Positions 53,136 to 63,472 of a DNA stretch of 64,000 nucleotides are shown here, one piece after another (positions within the stretch are counted from its first letter, which is position 1; each line of letters opens with the position of its first letter). This DNA is from Hyphomicrobium sp. CS1GBMeth3 (GTDB taxonomy: Bacteria; Pseudomonadota; Alphaproteobacteria; Rhizobiales; Hyphomicrobiaceae). The position numbers and the translations under genes are program-made. The stretch spans positions 992,001 through 1,056,000 of the forward strand of contig NZ_FPHO01000003.1 in NCBI RefSeq assembly GCF_900117455.1, written 5' to 3'. The notes under the pieces are model-generated. The model was not told where the DNA came from. It did no database searches and was given only the letters and a program-made list of their open reading frames with translations.

Positions 53136-53831
53136 ATGAGCTGGAAGACGGCGTACCGATCGATCTACTACCGCGGCGCACCGGAACCGGATGATCCCGA
53201 CCTCGACAAAGCCCACACCGCGCTTCTCGTCATCGACGTCCAGAACGTCTATCTCGCCCGCCCCGATCGGGCCTCGCTCTCACCTGCGGAACAGTCCGAC
53301 TACGACGCCTGGACTCCCTTTCACGAGCGCATGCACGCAACCGTGATCCCGCGCACTCAGGACCTTCTAAGCACCTTTCGCACGCACGGCGTCGAATGCC
53401 TGTTCGCGCGCATCGCCTGCCACACCAAGGATGGTCGCGACCGCTCCCTCTCGCAGAAAATGCCGGGCTGGAACAATCTGCTGCTGCCGAAAGACGAATG
53501 GCCCTCGCAAATCCCCGACGCGCTCGCACCACAAGGCGACGAAATCGTAGTGACGAAAACCACCGACAGCGCGCTGACCGGCACGAACCTACGCCTGATC
53601 CTGACCAACCTCGGCATCAAGACAGTGATTTGCTGCGGAATCTTCACCGACCAATGCGTCTCCTCCACCGTGCGCAGCCTGGCGGACGAAAGCTTCAACG
53701 TCATTGTCGTCGAGGATTGCTGCGCGGCCGGCAGCGATGAGCTGCATCAGAAAGAGCTCGAGATCATCAATATGATCTACTGCCACGTGATGTCGGCAGC
53801 CGAGCTCAAGGCCATCATGGAACTGTCCTGA
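53136..53831 (+). CDS. Isochorismatase-like cysteine hydrolase
   Basis: A 231-residue alpha/beta hydrolase of the isochorismatase superfamily. The catalytic triad is visible as Asp in LLVIDVQNVYL, Lys in EIVVTKTTDSALTGT and Cys in GIFTDQCVSSTVRSLAD. Length and sequence could fit nicotinamidase, N-carbamoylsarcosine amidase or others; the substrate is unknown. ATG 53136 has GGGGGA about eight bases upstream; ATG 53127 is an alternative. Convergent with the following NTF2-like gene. Confidence 0.85.
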   Translation: MSWKTAYRSIYYRGAPEPDDPDLDKAHTALLVIDVQNVYLARPDRASLSPAEQSDYDAWTPFHERMHATVIPRTQDLLSTFRTHGVECLFARIACHTKDGRDRSLSQKMPGWNNLLLPKDEWPSQIPDALAPQGDEIVVTKTTDSALTGTNLRLILTNLGIKTVICCGIFTDQCVSSTVRSLADESFNVIVVEDCCAAGSDELHQKELEIINMIYCHVMSAAELKAIMELS

Positions 53832-53841
53832 CGTCGGGCCT

Positions 53842-54294
53842 TCAAGGCAAGCTGAGGCCCGCCTCCTGCGCAGACTGCTCAAGATAGCGCACGAAGCGCT
53901 CGAACGCCCCGACGTAAGCGGCATCAAGAAACTCATCGATCCGGACGATTAGGCCATCACGCACGCGGACGCGAAATCTCACCTTCACATCCAACCGCTC
54001 GCCCGTTTTCCGATGTCGGTGATATCCAAGCACGCTGGCGCGGATCTCGTCGCGCTCACGGACGAGGCTTTCGACAATAAATGCATTGATGATGAACGTA
54101 TCGGCGATGAGCTTCAGCCTGGCGGAAACCTCAGGCTTACCGACGGCGCTCGACACCCAGGGAATCTGCAGCGCATCGACGTTGACGTTGTGGACGATGT
54201 TGTCGGCCAGGAGGGCAAGCACTCCGGAAAAGTTTCCGTCGCTCCAATGGCGAACCGCCGTTCGGAAAACCTCCTCGTCCTTGGCTCCCGGCAT
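53842..54294 (-). CDS. NTF2-like/SnoaL-fold protein
   Basis: A 150-residue protein with an alpha+beta cone fold (SDGNFSGVLALLADNIVHNV, then strands with ERLDVKVRFRVRVRDGLIVRIDEFLDAAY). This pattern is shared by ketosteroid-isomerase-like and SnoaL-like proteins. No catalytic residue pattern was recognised, so a binding or small enzymatic role is open. Single gene between convergent and co-directional neighbours. Confidence 0.72.
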   Translation of the reverse strand: MPGAKDEEVFRTAVRHWSDGNFSGVLALLADNIVHNVNVDALQIPWVSSAVGKPEVSARLKLIADTFIINAFIVESLVRERDEIRASVLGYHRHRKTGERLDVKVRFRVRVRDGLIVRIDEFLDAAYVGAFERFVRYLEQSAQEAGLSLP

Positions 54295-54370
54295 CGCTGC
54301 ATCTCCTGCCTAGCGTGCTCGCTTGCCATCTAAGGTCTGTCACGAACCTTCAACATTGATATTGATCAAC

Positions 54371-56173
<1,803 letters not shown>

Positions 56174-56294
56174 GCGCGCGTGCTTATCACCTCGCTCGGA
56201 AAGGCAAAAGGGCGTTGCAAGGCGACCCGGAGCGGCCTTAAACCGCGCAAACGAAAAACGGCCACCTATCAATCTGGAATCATTCTAATATTTG

Positions 56295-56320
56295 TACCGA
56301 TGCCTCGGTAGGCATCGGTA
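56295..56320. repeat. Perfect 11-bp hairpin in the lepA-mltB gap
   Basis: TACCGATGCCT (56295-56305) and AGGCATCGGTA (56310-56320) are exact inverted repeats around CGGT, in the gap between divergent lepA and the transglycosylase gene. It has no T-tract on the plus strand. It may be an operator or part of a 5' leader. Confidence 0.5.
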
Positions 56321-56418
56321 AGGGCCAACAAACAAAGAAACCTTTGGCCGTCCGTCGTCTTGACGGCGCCACATGCCTCGGCATGAGTGCCCTTTGGGAC
56401 CGAAACGGGATAAATCGA

Positions 56419-57873
56419 ATGCGCTTTGCTTCACTCTTTGCGTTCGCGGCCTTGGCCAGCTTTGCCGCCGCCACACACTCACATCCGGCGAGCGCCGGCG
56501 CCATCCAGTTTGGTCCCATGGACGACGCGCCGAAAGCCAAGCCGGCCCAAAAGAAAAAGGCACCCGCTCCCGAAGAAATGGCAACACCTGTGGCCCCACC
56601 GGCCGAAACGCCGTCCGCCGAGCCGACGCAGCCTGCAGCCACCGCGACCGCAGTACAGGCCCCCCCGACGCAGCAAGCGCCTGCGACAGCCACGCGTGTC
56701 TCGACGAAGGGCCTGCCGCCCCCGCCCGCACCCCGCAACTGCAAGACCACGTGGACCTACGAATCCTGGCTGCGCGACTTCAAACGCGAAGCAGCCGCAG
56801 AAGGCATCAGCCAGCGTGTCATCGACCGCACCCTCGCCGGCATGACACCCGATCAGAGCGTGATCTCCCGCGACCGCCGCCAGGGCTTCTTTGCCCAGAG
56901 CTTCCTCGACTTTTCGGCCAAGCTGGCCACGCCCAATCGAGTGACTAACGGCCGCGCCCAGATCAAGAGAAATCAGGCTGCCTTCGACCGCGCCACGAAG
57001 GAATTCGGCGTCCACCCGGCCGTGATCACCGGCTTCTGGGCGCTTGAGAGCGACTTCGGCGCCGGCATGGGCAAGCTACCCATCATGCGCTCGCTCGTGA
57101 CATTGGCGTACGATTGCCGTCGTGGCCCCATGTTCCGTGACGAGCTGAAGGCAGCCCTGCGCATCATCGAGCGGGGCGACATGACCCCGCAGACGATGAT
57201 CGGCTCCTGGGCCGGCGAGATCGGCCAGACCCAGTTCCTCCCGACCCGCTATCTCGAGCACGCCATCGACTACGACGGCGACGGCCGCCCCGACCTGTTT
57301 GCCAGTCCCACCGACATCATCGGCACCACGGCCAACTACATGTCTCATCTCGGCTGGCGACCCAACGAGCCGTGGATTGAAGAGGTCCGCGTCCCAAGCA
57401 ACCTTCAATGGGACCAGTCCGACCTGACCATCAAGCACCCGCGCTCCAAGTGGGCCGCCTGGGGCGTGACCAAGTCTGACGGCAGCGCGCTCGAGACCGA
57501 CGACATGCCGGCTTCGCTCCTGCTGCCGATGGGGCGCTTCGGGCCTGCCTTCCTAGCCTTCCCGAATTTCGAGGTGTACCTGCAGTGGAACCAGTCGCTG
57601 AACTACGCTGTCACCGCCGCTTACCTCGCGACCCGCATCGACGGCGCCCCGGCCATGCTCCGCGGCCGTGAAGGCATCCCGGTGCTGAGCATTGAAGAGG
57701 CCAAGGAGTTGCAGCGCCTCCTGACCGCCCGCGGCTTCGACGTCGGCGAGATTGATGGCCTGATCGGCTTGAAGAGCCGCCAGGCCATCAAAGAGATGCA
57801 GATCAGGCTGAAGCTGCCTGCCGACGCCTATCCGACGCCGGAGCTGCTCTCAGCGTTGCGCAGAGGTTCCTAG
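56419..57873 (+). CDS. MltB-type lytic murein transglycosylase
   Basis: A 484-residue exported enzyme. A signal peptide (MRFASLFAFAALASFAAATH) is followed by a Pro/Ala-rich linker (40-110). The SLT domain has the catalytic Glu in FWALESDFGAGMGKLPIM, then AGEIGQTQFLPTRYLEHAID and YLATRIDG. A C-terminal peptidoglycan-binding domain ends the protein (GFDVGEIDGLIGLKSRQAI). It cleaves glycan strands to 1,6-anhydro ends. ATG 56419 is chosen to start the signal peptide. Confidence 0.92.
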   Translation: MRFASLFAFAALASFAAATHSHPASAGAIQFGPMDDAPKAKPAQKKKAPAPEEMATPVAPPAETPSAEPTQPAATATAVQAPPTQQAPATATRVSTKGLPPPPAPRNCKTTWTYESWLRDFKREAAAEGISQRVIDRTLAGMTPDQSVISRDRRQGFFAQSFLDFSAKLATPNRVTNGRAQIKRNQAAFDRATKEFGVHPAVITGFWALESDFGAGMGKLPIMRSLVTLAYDCRRGPMFRDELKAALRIIERGDMTPQTMIGSWAGEIGQTQFLPTRYLEHAIDYDGDGRPDLFASPTDIIGTTANYMSHLGWRPNEPWIEEVRVPSNLQWDQSDLTIKHPRSKWAAWGVTKSDGSALETDDMPASLLLPMGRFGPAFLAFPNFEVYLQWNQSLNYAVTAAYLATRIDGAPAMLRGREGIPVLSIEEAKELQRLLTARGFDVGEIDGLIGLKSRQAIKEMQIRLKLPADAYPTPELLSALRRGS

Positions 57874-58116
57874 GGACAAAAGATCGACCGCGCCCGGCGC
57901 TTGAACGCGGCTCCGTGCCTTTACCATCCCCGCGTCTCACCCTATCAATCGAACTCAAAGAGCCCATCATGGCGCCGCCAAGCTCGTGCAAAATGGGCTT
58001 GGCAGCGTCAGAATGTCCGTGTGTCGGAGCGGCCGGCGTTAAGGAGACGCTGAGCATTTTTCGACAGAGGGGACTGTCGTAGAAGGCAGTACGAGAACGG
58101 GTAGGAGTTGGCAGCC

Positions 58117-59499
58117 GTGCAGCGATCGGTCGTGAGTGGACTCGAAGACCGCTTGGCGGAGGTCACCGCAGTCGCCAGCCGGCAGTTTGAGACCGCCGAA
58201 GAGCTCGAGACGGCTCTGCGCTCCCTCTATCAGATCATAAACGAGACCGATCCGGCCGAGTTGGACCGTGCCGCGGTGACTCAGGCCGCGCCACAGCTCT
58301 TGCGCACGCTTTTCAAGGCGCGCATGCGCCTGCGCGACCGCATCCCGGCTTGGCAAGTGCAGGGGATCTTCAACCGCCCTGCTCAGGGTGCATTGCGAGA
58401 CGTGTTCCGCATCGCACGTTACGCGGAAGACATGCTGGGCGAGATCGCCGCCGACAACGAAAGGCTCGAGAAAGGTCAGTCCACGAGGCGCGCCTTTACG
58501 GGCCGGTCATGGAACACGCTCGTGCACCCCGCCTTCGACGCTGGCGAGAACATTCCGTTTCGCTCCGGCGACCTGCTCTTGATGCGCGGCAGCGCACACA
58601 ACAGCGCTGCTATCGCCCGCATCGGCGACGTCGACAGCCAGTTCAGCCATATCGCCATCATCTACATTGACAACGCGGGCAAGCATTGGGTGGTCGAGGC
58701 CCTGATCGAGGAAGGCTCCATTCTCACGACATTGGAGTCCGTGCTCGATCACAACGTCGGCCGCATGGTCCTCTACCGCCATCCGAACCCCGCGCTGGCT
58801 GCCCAGGCTGCCAAGCTCGCTTACGAACGGGTTCTCGCGAGCAAAACGGGCTTTGCCTCCCATATCCCGTACGATTTCACGATGCGCCTAAGGGGCCGCC
58901 GCAAGCTCTTCTGCGCCAAGCTCGTCGCGCAGGCTTACGCCGATGCAACGGACGGCGCGCTCCAGCTCCCGGCCTTCAAGACGCGCTTCGACCATCGCAA
59001 CAACAAGGCCTTTCTGCAGGCTGTCGGCGTGCGCGCCAAGGAAAGCTTCGCTCCGGGTGACATCGACCTCGACACCCGCTTCGACCTCATCGCCGAATGG
59101 CGCGACTACCGGGTGACGCCCGTTCTGCGTCGCCAGGACATGATCATGACCAAGTTCTTCGAGTGGATGGAAACGCGCGGCTACCGCTTCGAGGAAACGC
59201 CGGTCATCCGCCTGATTTCCATCTTTGGCCGCCTGTCCAGCTACCTTTCGAACGGCGCCAAGAACCTGCTATCGCGTGTCTTCCCCAAGGTCCCGCGCAA
59301 CATGAGCCGCTCATGTGTGGCAACCATCGTCATGCTGCACAAATCGGCGGAGGATGTGATGCCCTCCTTGGCCGCCCTCGACGAGGACCACGTCCGCATG
59401 ACGGGTTTCCCGCTGCACGCACGCGAGATGCTCGACCACCTCGAGCGTCTGCGCGAGGTGTCCAGCGGACATGTCGGCTATCTGCGCGGCAGGGCTTGA
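58117..59499 (+). CDS. YiiX/YebB-like NlpC/P60-type hydrolase
   Basis: A 460-residue protein. A helical N-terminal part (residues 1-130) precedes a permuted papain-fold domain: GDLLLMRGSAHNSAAIARIG, QFSHIAIIYIDNAGKHWVVEA with the catalytic His, and RRKLFCAKLVAQAYAD with the catalytic Cys. This fits the YiiX/YebB group. No signal peptide is obvious. GTG 58117 is used with GGGTAGGAG about nine bases upstream; a TTG three codons earlier is possible. Confidence 0.8.
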   Translation: MQRSVVSGLEDRLAEVTAVASRQFETAEELETALRSLYQIINETDPAELDRAAVTQAAPQLLRTLFKARMRLRDRIPAWQVQGIFNRPAQGALRDVFRIARYAEDMLGEIAADNERLEKGQSTRRAFTGRSWNTLVHPAFDAGENIPFRSGDLLLMRGSAHNSAAIARIGDVDSQFSHIAIIYIDNAGKHWVVEALIEEGSILTTLESVLDHNVGRMVLYRHPNPALAAQAAKLAYERVLASKTGFASHIPYDFTMRLRGRRKLFCAKLVAQAYADATDGALQLPAFKTRFDHRNNKAFLQAVGVRAKESFAPGDIDLDTRFDLIAEWRDYRVTPVLRRQDMIMTKFFEWMETRGYRFEETPVIRLISIFGRLSSYLSNGAKNLLSRVFPKVPRNMSRSCVATIVMLHKSAEDVMPSLAALDEDHVRMTGFPLHAREMLDHLERLREVSSGHVGYLRGRA

Positions 59500-59759
59500 C
59501 GGGCTGTAATGGGCCGCGAGATCAGCCTCAAGCAAACATACAGGAAGAGATAGAGCATCTCCCAAGTCACGAGCGTCATGACCGTGGCACCGAGGCTCTC
59601 GAAGGAATCGGTCACCACCGCATTGAGCAGGAGAAGGGCGAGCGCCGGGAGGAACACGGCAAACGGCGCTCGCGCCGCACCGCGCCAGCCGCCGCCCAGT
59701 GCAGACCAGGCCACGATATGCGCGATCACGAACAGCAGAACAGCACTCAAGGTACCCAT
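59478..59759 (-). CDS. Small membrane protein of unknown function
   Basis: A 93-residue protein with three hydrophobic segments (TLSAVLLFVIAHIVAWSAL, FAVFLPALALLLLNAVV and WEMLYLFLYVCLRLI). Not assigned to a family. ATG 59759 is preferred over 59798. Its 3' end overlaps the convergent YiiX-like gene by 22 bases. Confidence 0.6.
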   Translation of the reverse strand: MGTLSAVLLFVIAHIVAWSALGGGWRGAARAPFAVFLPALALLLLNAVVTDSFESLGATVMTLVTWEMLYLFLYVCLRLISRPITARQALPRR

Positions 59760-59844
59760 GGAAACGCGTCCTTGGAGACCAGGCTCACCTGAGCCCACCG
59801 GACAAAGCTAAGGGAAACACCTCAAAGGGCCGTTCAAGACTTCG

Positions 59845-61467
59845 TTAAACTTTGATCTGTCCGGATGGCTCGCCAGTGCCCGCCGCCGCAGAAGCTTGGC
59901 CGATGAAGGCGGCTCGCGGCCGATGCCGGGTCTTTTCCCACTTGTAGGGCGCACTCGCGAGTTGGAGGAGCGCGCGATAGGCAGCGAACGAAATGAAAAG
60001 CCAATAGATCGGCATGGTGAGTGCCCACACCGCAAGTTTCCACCGGCCGCGCCCGACGACCGCCGCCCAACCAAGCGCGACACCCGTCACATAACCGAGC
60101 ACCAGATTGACCAGCCCAAGCGCGGTGATGACGTCCGAGAGCGCATGGTGATGCAGCGTTTGCAGCGGCCCGAACGCCACCTCGACCGCTGCCGCCACAT
60201 AGAACCAGGGATGGACCAAGGCCGAGAGGATGAGCCCGCCCATCAGCACCTGAAATCCGAAGAAGCGCGCCCAGCCGAGGTCCCGCGCCGTTTCGAGCGG
60301 CCGGCGCATATGAACGAGATACGTCTGCATCCAGCCCTTGAGCCACCGTGTCCGCTGGTTGCGCCAGCTCGAAAAGTTGTCTGGCGCCTCTTCCCAGGTC
60401 GTCGAGGCGACAACTTTCACATCGAGACCGAAGCGCGCCAGCCGAATGCCGAGATCGGCATCCTCCGTGACGTTGTAAGGGTCCCAGGCGCCGACTTTTT
60501 CGAGCACGGCGCGGGGGAAATGATTGGAGGTTCCACCAAGAGGTACGGGCAGACCCAGCCGCTCGAACGTCGGCAGCAGGCAATCGAACAGCGCCGTGTA
60601 CTCGATCGCGAATTGTCGCGTGAGCCAAGTCTCGTCGGCATTGAGCACATTGAGACGCGCTTGCACGCAGCCAATTCGCGGGCTCGCGGCGAGCAACCCG
60701 GCCGCCCGCCGCAACTGGTCCGGCTCCGGCACATCCTCCGCATCGTAAACGACGACGACATCCCCGGTTGCGCAGTGAAGCGCGAAGTTGAGTGCGCGCG
60801 GCTTGGTGCGCGGATTGCCGTCGGGCACAATCACAACCGTCATGAAAGACGGCAGTGTCACCGCCGACACGGCCCGACGTGTCGCAAGATCCGCCGCCTC
60901 GACGATCAAAAACACTTCGAGCCGATCGCGCGGATAATCGATTGCGCTCAGCGCCGCGACGAGATCTGGGACGACGTCGGCCTCATCGTAGAGGGGAACG
61001 AGAAGCGAATACCGCGGCAGCTCGGCCTCGGCGATGAGGACGACTGAACCGGCGCTCGCACCACGGCGCTTGTCGGCCGCCGTGAACCACAAGGCCGCCG
61101 AGCGCAGCGCCACCACGCAAGAAAACGGCAGCACCAGAACGGCCACCAGCACGAACAGGGCATGTTGCGGTACTGCGACGCCGGCACCCCCCAGCGCAAC
61201 CAGCAGGGAAACGAGCGTCCACTTCTGCCACGCCCATGTGGGTTCGCCCGCCGAAAGGTCCGGCCGCAGACGGCGCAAGCCGATGGCAGCCTGATCGATG
61301 TCAGCGCCACCCCGTTCCGATGGCGAGGGAGAAGGAACCTTACGCAGCGTCGGACGCGCCGGGGCCCGCCACAAGCCAACCTGTCGGCTGCGGGACCACG
61401 CCAGCATCGCACGCAGCCCCGTGGCCTGGCGCGCCGCTTCGACACGGCCGTCAAGTCGCTCAGACAC
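59845..61467 (-). CDS. Membrane glycosyltransferase, family 2
   Basis: A 540-residue processive-type GT2. Cytosolic GT-A motifs are VPLYDEADVVPDLVAAL, VYDAEDVPEPDQL (DxD), NVTEDADLGIRLA (TED) and the acceptor-region NQRTRWLKGWMQTY (QxxRW). Two N-terminal and several C-terminal membrane helices flank the domain. It resembles cellulose/hyaluronan-type synthases, but no bcsB or PilZ is near, so the product is unknown. The start is uncertain: GTG 61467 is listed; ATG 61407 is possible. Confidence 0.85.
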   Translation of the reverse strand: MSERLDGRVEAARQATGLRAMLAWSRSRQVGLWRAPARPTLRKVPSPSPSERGGADIDQAAIGLRRLRPDLSAGEPTWAWQKWTLVSLLVALGGAGVAVPQHALFVLVAVLVLPFSCVVALRSAALWFTAADKRRGASAGSVVLIAEAELPRYSLLVPLYDEADVVPDLVAALSAIDYPRDRLEVFLIVEAADLATRRAVSAVTLPSFMTVVIVPDGNPRTKPRALNFALHCATGDVVVVYDAEDVPEPDQLRRAAGLLAASPRIGCVQARLNVLNADETWLTRQFAIEYTALFDCLLPTFERLGLPVPLGGTSNHFPRAVLEKVGAWDPYNVTEDADLGIRLARFGLDVKVVASTTWEEAPDNFSSWRNQRTRWLKGWMQTYLVHMRRPLETARDLGWARFFGFQVLMGGLILSALVHPWFYVAAAVEVAFGPLQTLHHHALSDVITALGLVNLVLGYVTGVALGWAAVVGRGRWKLAVWALTMPIYWLFISFAAYRALLQLASAPYKWEKTRHRPRAAFIGQASAAAGTGEPSGQIKV

Positions 61468-61640
61468 CTTGAAAATGCCCCCCAGCGCCTCCCCCCGGGC
61501 ACGATCCGCCCGCGGCTATCCCCCGGAGCCGCCTCGAGAGGCCTGCGCGCGGCGAAACGCGCCTGCCGATCGATCAGGCTCCGCCGAAGGGAGCTTTTCA
61601 CACAGCTCCCGCCGCGGATGATCTTGCCATATTGGTTCCG

Positions 61641-62558
61641 ATGTTAAATAGGATTCTGATCCATACCGCGGACGCCGCCCATCACATGATGATCCCTCGC
61701 ATCCACTCCCGCACCGCAGCACGCAGCCTGCCCGGCAGCCGCATCCTCGTATGCGCGCTCGCGGCCGTCTTCGGTGTCTGTCTCCTGGCCGGACTGAGCT
61801 TCCAAGCCTCGGCCCAGGAAAGCGATGCGATTGCGGCCGCGCCATCCGAACCACGGCGCTTCGTCATCCGCTTCCTGACCGAAAGCGAGTTCCCGCCTTT
61901 CAATTATTACGACGACGAAGGCGTGCTCTCGGGCTTCAATGTCGATCTCGCGCGCGCCATCTGCCTCGAGGCAGGAGCGGCCTGCGACATCAAGGTGCGC
62001 CCCTGGGAGGAACTTCTGATTGGGCTCAGGCGCGGCGACGCCGACGCCGTGATCGCCGCGCACCGCGTATCCGCAACGAGCCTTGCCGAGGTCGACTTCT
62101 CCGACAGCTACTTCTACACGCCGGGCCGCTTTGCCGCCCGCAAGGGCGATGCCGAGCACGCGACCACACCCGACGAGTTGGACGGAGTGACCATCGGCGT
62201 CGCCAAGGGCACGGCGCACGAGGCCTTCGTCAAGGCGTTCTACCGCGACAGCCGTATCGTGTTGTTCGAGAACCCGGAGCTCGCCCGCGAGGCGCTGCAG
62301 CAGGCCAAAGTAGACCTCGTCTTCGATGACGCCATCAGCCTCGCGTTCTGGCTCAATGGATCGCTCTCGCGCCAGTGCTGCGAGTTCCGCGGCGATGCTT
62401 TCCTCGAGCCCAAATACTTCGGCGACGGCCTCGCGGTGGCGCTGCCGCGCAACGACCCGCAGATCAAGTCGCTCATCAACACAGCCCTGAAACGCGTGCG
62501 CCAGAGCGGCCGCTTCCAAGAGCTGGTCGAGCGCTACTTTCCCGTGCGCATTTACTAA
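61641..62558 (+). CDS. Periplasmic amino-acid-type solute-binding protein
   Basis: A 305-residue type II periplasmic binding protein. A hydrophobic signal (ILVCALAAVFGVCLLAGLSF, cleaved near QASAQ) precedes FLTESEFPPFNYYDDEGVL, GFNVDLARAICLEAG and ELLIGLRRGDADAVIAAH. It ends in KRVRQSGRFQELVERYF. This fits ABC polar amino acid binding proteins. No permease or ATPase gene is adjacent, so it may serve a distant transporter. ATG 61641 is used; ATG 61686 is an alternative start. Confidence 0.87.
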   Translation: MLNRILIHTADAAHHMMIPRIHSRTAARSLPGSRILVCALAAVFGVCLLAGLSFQASAQESDAIAAAPSEPRRFVIRFLTESEFPPFNYYDDEGVLSGFNVDLARAICLEAGAACDIKVRPWEELLIGLRRGDADAVIAAHRVSATSLAEVDFSDSYFYTPGRFAARKGDAEHATTPDELDGVTIGVAKGTAHEAFVKAFYRDSRIVLFENPELAREALQQAKVDLVFDDAISLAFWLNGSLSRQCCEFRGDAFLEPKYFGDGLAVALPRNDPQIKSLINTALKRVRQSGRFQELVERYFPVRIY

Positions 62559-62610
62559 GACTGCCAACTCGTTGCACCGCGGCAACGGCGCACCCCCGTC
62601 GGCGTTCGGA

Positions 62611-62628
62611 CTGTCATACTCCTGAAAT
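62611..62628 (+). promoter_or_regulatory. Pho box upstream of the plcP-like gene
   Basis: CTGTCAT-ACTC-CTGAAAT fits the PhoB site of two seven-base direct repeats separated by four bases. The first half is a perfect CTGTCAT; the second matches five of seven. It is placed 22-49 bases before the possible starts of the plcP-like gene. Confidence 0.62.
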
Positions 62629-62677
62629 GCAAATCCCGTGTAAGGGGCCCATGACCCGCTCAAATGCGGAGGGGAGC

Positions 62678-63472
62678 ATGGGGACTGAGCGCTTCTACCG
62701 GACGTTGTTCATCTCTGACGTGCATCTCGGCACACGCGCGTCCCAGGCCGATATGCTGCTCGACTTTCTGAAGCACACCGAGGCGGAAACCATCTACCTC
62801 GTAGGCGACATCCTTGATTTCTGGCGCATCAAGCGCGGCGCGGTCTGGCCGCAGACCCACAACGACGTGCTCCAGAAGCTGCTGCGCAAGGCGCGCAAGG
62901 GCACCCGCATCATCTACATCCCGGGCAACCACGACGAAGGCATCCGCGATTACGCGGGCATGCACTTCGGCGGCATCGAGATCGAACGCCAGGCGATGCA
63001 CACGACAGCCGACGGGCGCCGCTTCATCGTCCTTCACGGCGACGAGTACGACGTGGTCGTGCGCTACGCCCGCTGGCTCGCTTTCCTCGGAGACCGCGGC
63101 TACGAGTTGGCCCTGTGGTCGAACTGGCCACTGAACTTCATCCGCCGCCGCCTGGGCCTCGGCTACTGGTCGCTCTCGGCATACCTGAAGCATCGCGTGA
63201 AGACGGCGGTAAGCTTCATCGGAGAGTTCGAGAAGAACCTCGCCGAGGAAGCCCGCCGTCACGACGTGGACGGCGTCATCTGCGGCCACATCCATCACGC
63301 GGCGAGCCGAGACATCGACGGCGTGCATTACATCAACACCGGAGATTGGGTTGAGAGCTGCACGGCGATCGGAGAAGGCCCGTCAGGAGAGCTGGAGCTG
63401 ATCCGCTGGCATGACGTCTTGCGCGAGCGCGAAGCACAGTCCCTCCCGGATCCGGCCCTTCAGGCGGCGTAA
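62678..63472 (+). CDS. plcP: PlcP-like phospholipase C / calcineurin-like phosphoesterase
   Basis: A 264-residue metallophosphoesterase. Motifs are FISDVHLGTRASQADML, YLVGDILDFWRIK, YIPGNHDEGI, LHGDEYDVV and GVICGHIHHAA. Automatic annotation would say UDP-2,3-diacylglucosamine diphosphatase (LpxH). Length, DVHLGTRA start, a following GT4 gene and a Pho box better fit PlcP, which removes the head group of phospholipids during phosphate starvation. ATG 62678 has GGAGGGG upstream; ATG 62651 is also plausible. Overlaps the next gene by one base. Confidence 0.8.
   Translation: MGTERFYRTLFISDVHLGTRASQADMLLDFLKHTEAETIYLVGDILDFWRIKRGAVWPQTHNDVLQKLLRKARKGTRIIYIPGNHDEGIRDYAGMHFGGIEIERQAMHTTADGRRFIVLHGDEYDVVVRYARWLAFLGDRGYELALWSNWPLNFIRRRLGLGYWSLSAYLKHRVKTAVSFIGEFEKNLAEEARRHDVDGVICGHIHHAASRDIDGVHYINTGDWVESCTAIGEGPSGELELIRWHDVLREREAQSLPDPALQAA

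Noticed and set aside
59896..61047. A 383-codon plus-strand frame opposite the GT2 gene
   Set aside because: GT2 motifs DxD, TED and QxxRW are intact on the minus strand; the plus frame is a shadow.
62678..63472. LpxH (lipid A pathway) as the primary call
   Set aside because: Context of a Pho box and an overlapping GT4 gene, and the conserved start pattern, favour PlcP; LpxH remains the alternative.
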